DNA from: Bacteroidales bacterium
GTDB lineage: Bacteria > Bacteroidota > Bacteroidia > Bacteroidales > UBA932
Assembly (NCBI GenBank): GCA_017447265.1
Contig: JAFSOA010000011.1
Location: 1-51,696, forward strand
DNA: 51,696 bases
Direction: 5' to 3'
The notes below the pieces were generated by a model. That model was given only the letters and a program-made list of their open reading frames with translations. It did not search any database and was not told the DNA's origin. Shown in pieces: positions 51,313-51,696 of the stretch (position 1 is the first letter of the stretch; the number at the start of each line of letters is the position of its first letter). The position numbers were made by a program, and so were the translations under genes.

Positions 51313-51696
51313 ATGAATGGCATAAAAAAGAAATCAATAAGGTTGCTGGAATATTTCGACCGGCACAACCTGGCTTTCGCGGAAAAGGTGGGAAACAGCC
51401 GTGCCCAGTCGTCGTACGCACGCTACCAGACGGTCTACCATCACCTGCAGCACTACGTTCGCGATCGCTGCCGCAAAGAGGATCTCCCGCTGCGATCGGC
51501 CACTGCCGCTTTTGTCAACCGCTTCGACCGCTACCTGCGTGTGGAATGCCGGCTCTCGCCCAACACGGTCTGGGGCTACATGATCACGATGAAGCATGTG
51601 CTGGGACTGGCGTTGCGCGAACGCCTGCTGCCGGCCGATCCGTTCGCCGACTATATCAACTGCTACACCCCCGTGGACCGGGGTTATCTTTCTGAA
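51313..51696 (+). CDS. Tyrosine recombinase/phage-type integrase, N-terminal part (cut by window edge)
   Basis: 128 residues visible from the ATG at 51313, running off the right edge. A basic start (MNGIKKKSIRLLEYFDRHN), then the arm/SAM-like core-binding domain pattern of bacteroidete integrases: SYARYQTVYHHLQHYVRDRC (about 35-54), FVNRFDRYLRVECRLSPNTVWGYMITMKHVLGLALRERLLPADPFADY. The catalytic domain would lie beyond the window, so activity is not testable here. It is divergent from susC with only 85 bp between the starts, an arrangement seen where recombinases invert or shuffle surface-protein genes; that role is a guess. Confidence 0.8.
   Translation, partial: MNGIKKKSIRLLEYFDRHNLAFAEKVGNSRAQSSYARYQTVYHHLQHYVRDRCRKEDLPLRSATAAFVNRFDRYLRVECRLSPNTVWGYMITMKHVLGLALRERLLPADPFADYINCYTPVDRGYLSE

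Overview
The window comes from a high-GC member of the Bacteroidales (Bacteroidota). The evidence is a SusC/SusD pair, bacteroidete-specific families (DUF5683, DUF3822, DUF6935, an MG2/plug outer-membrane protein, a FimB/Mfa2-like lipoprotein), near absence of Shine-Dalgarno sequences, and the Bacteroidota -7 promoter box TAnnTTTG, often only 4-15 nt ahead of the start codon. I cannot place it at family or genus level. No rRNA, tRNA or CRISPR array was seen.

Layout. 1-2938: a phosphate-uptake module, with a PiT-type transporter (cut by the window edge) and a 43-residue membrane peptide divergent from a PhoB/PhoR-like two-component pair. The two sides share an intergenic tract of five 11-bp direct repeats that looks like a PHO box. 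2939-7577: an accessory patch with an IS30 transposase remnant, a DUF4143 ATPase, an HTH fragment, small membrane proteins, a truncated fimbrial-anchor-like lipoprotein and a DUF6935 lipoprotein. 7574-17239: housekeeping genes (rsmD with DUF3822, nrnA, two FKBP lipoproteins, a lipid kinase, then the parA-parB-DUF5683-mltD operon). 17209-25206: a helix-hairpin-helix outer-membrane protein, an in-frame Hpt-Adk fusion, a membrane-bound AraC-type regulator with lipoate ligase, hpf with xerC, rpsU with a strong Shine-Dalgarno, and a DUF362 ferredoxin protein. 25209-29992: a reverse-strand operon MATE - cytidylate-kinase-like - ettA - obgE. 30160-38442: a GntP permease, small membrane proteins, a UDG-family protein, a metallophosphoesterase bracketed by two 113-bp structured repeats, a RAYT-type HUH transposase, a tyrosine phosphatase, an alpha/beta hydrolase and a short ComEC. 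38517-42967: ackA-ptb-buk (acyl-phosphate fermentation) followed by a secreted amidotransferase-like protein. 42973-51696: surface proteins (two stand-alone TonB-plug lipoproteins around an MG2 protein, then a SusC/SusD operon) and the start of a tyrosine recombinase.

The strongest candidate for something undescribed is the pair of 113-bp nested inverted repeats at 33036-33148 and 34595-34707. They are 89/113 identical, both keep an outer and an inner stem, one outer pair is changed on both sides at once, and they lie just upstream of a REP-associated tyrosine transposase gene. Together they look like a bacteroidete REP/RAYT system enclosing a phosphatase gene. Other notable points are the PHO-box-like repeats, the Hpt-Adk fusion, the rpsU Shine-Dalgarno and a cluster of TonB-plug-only proteins.
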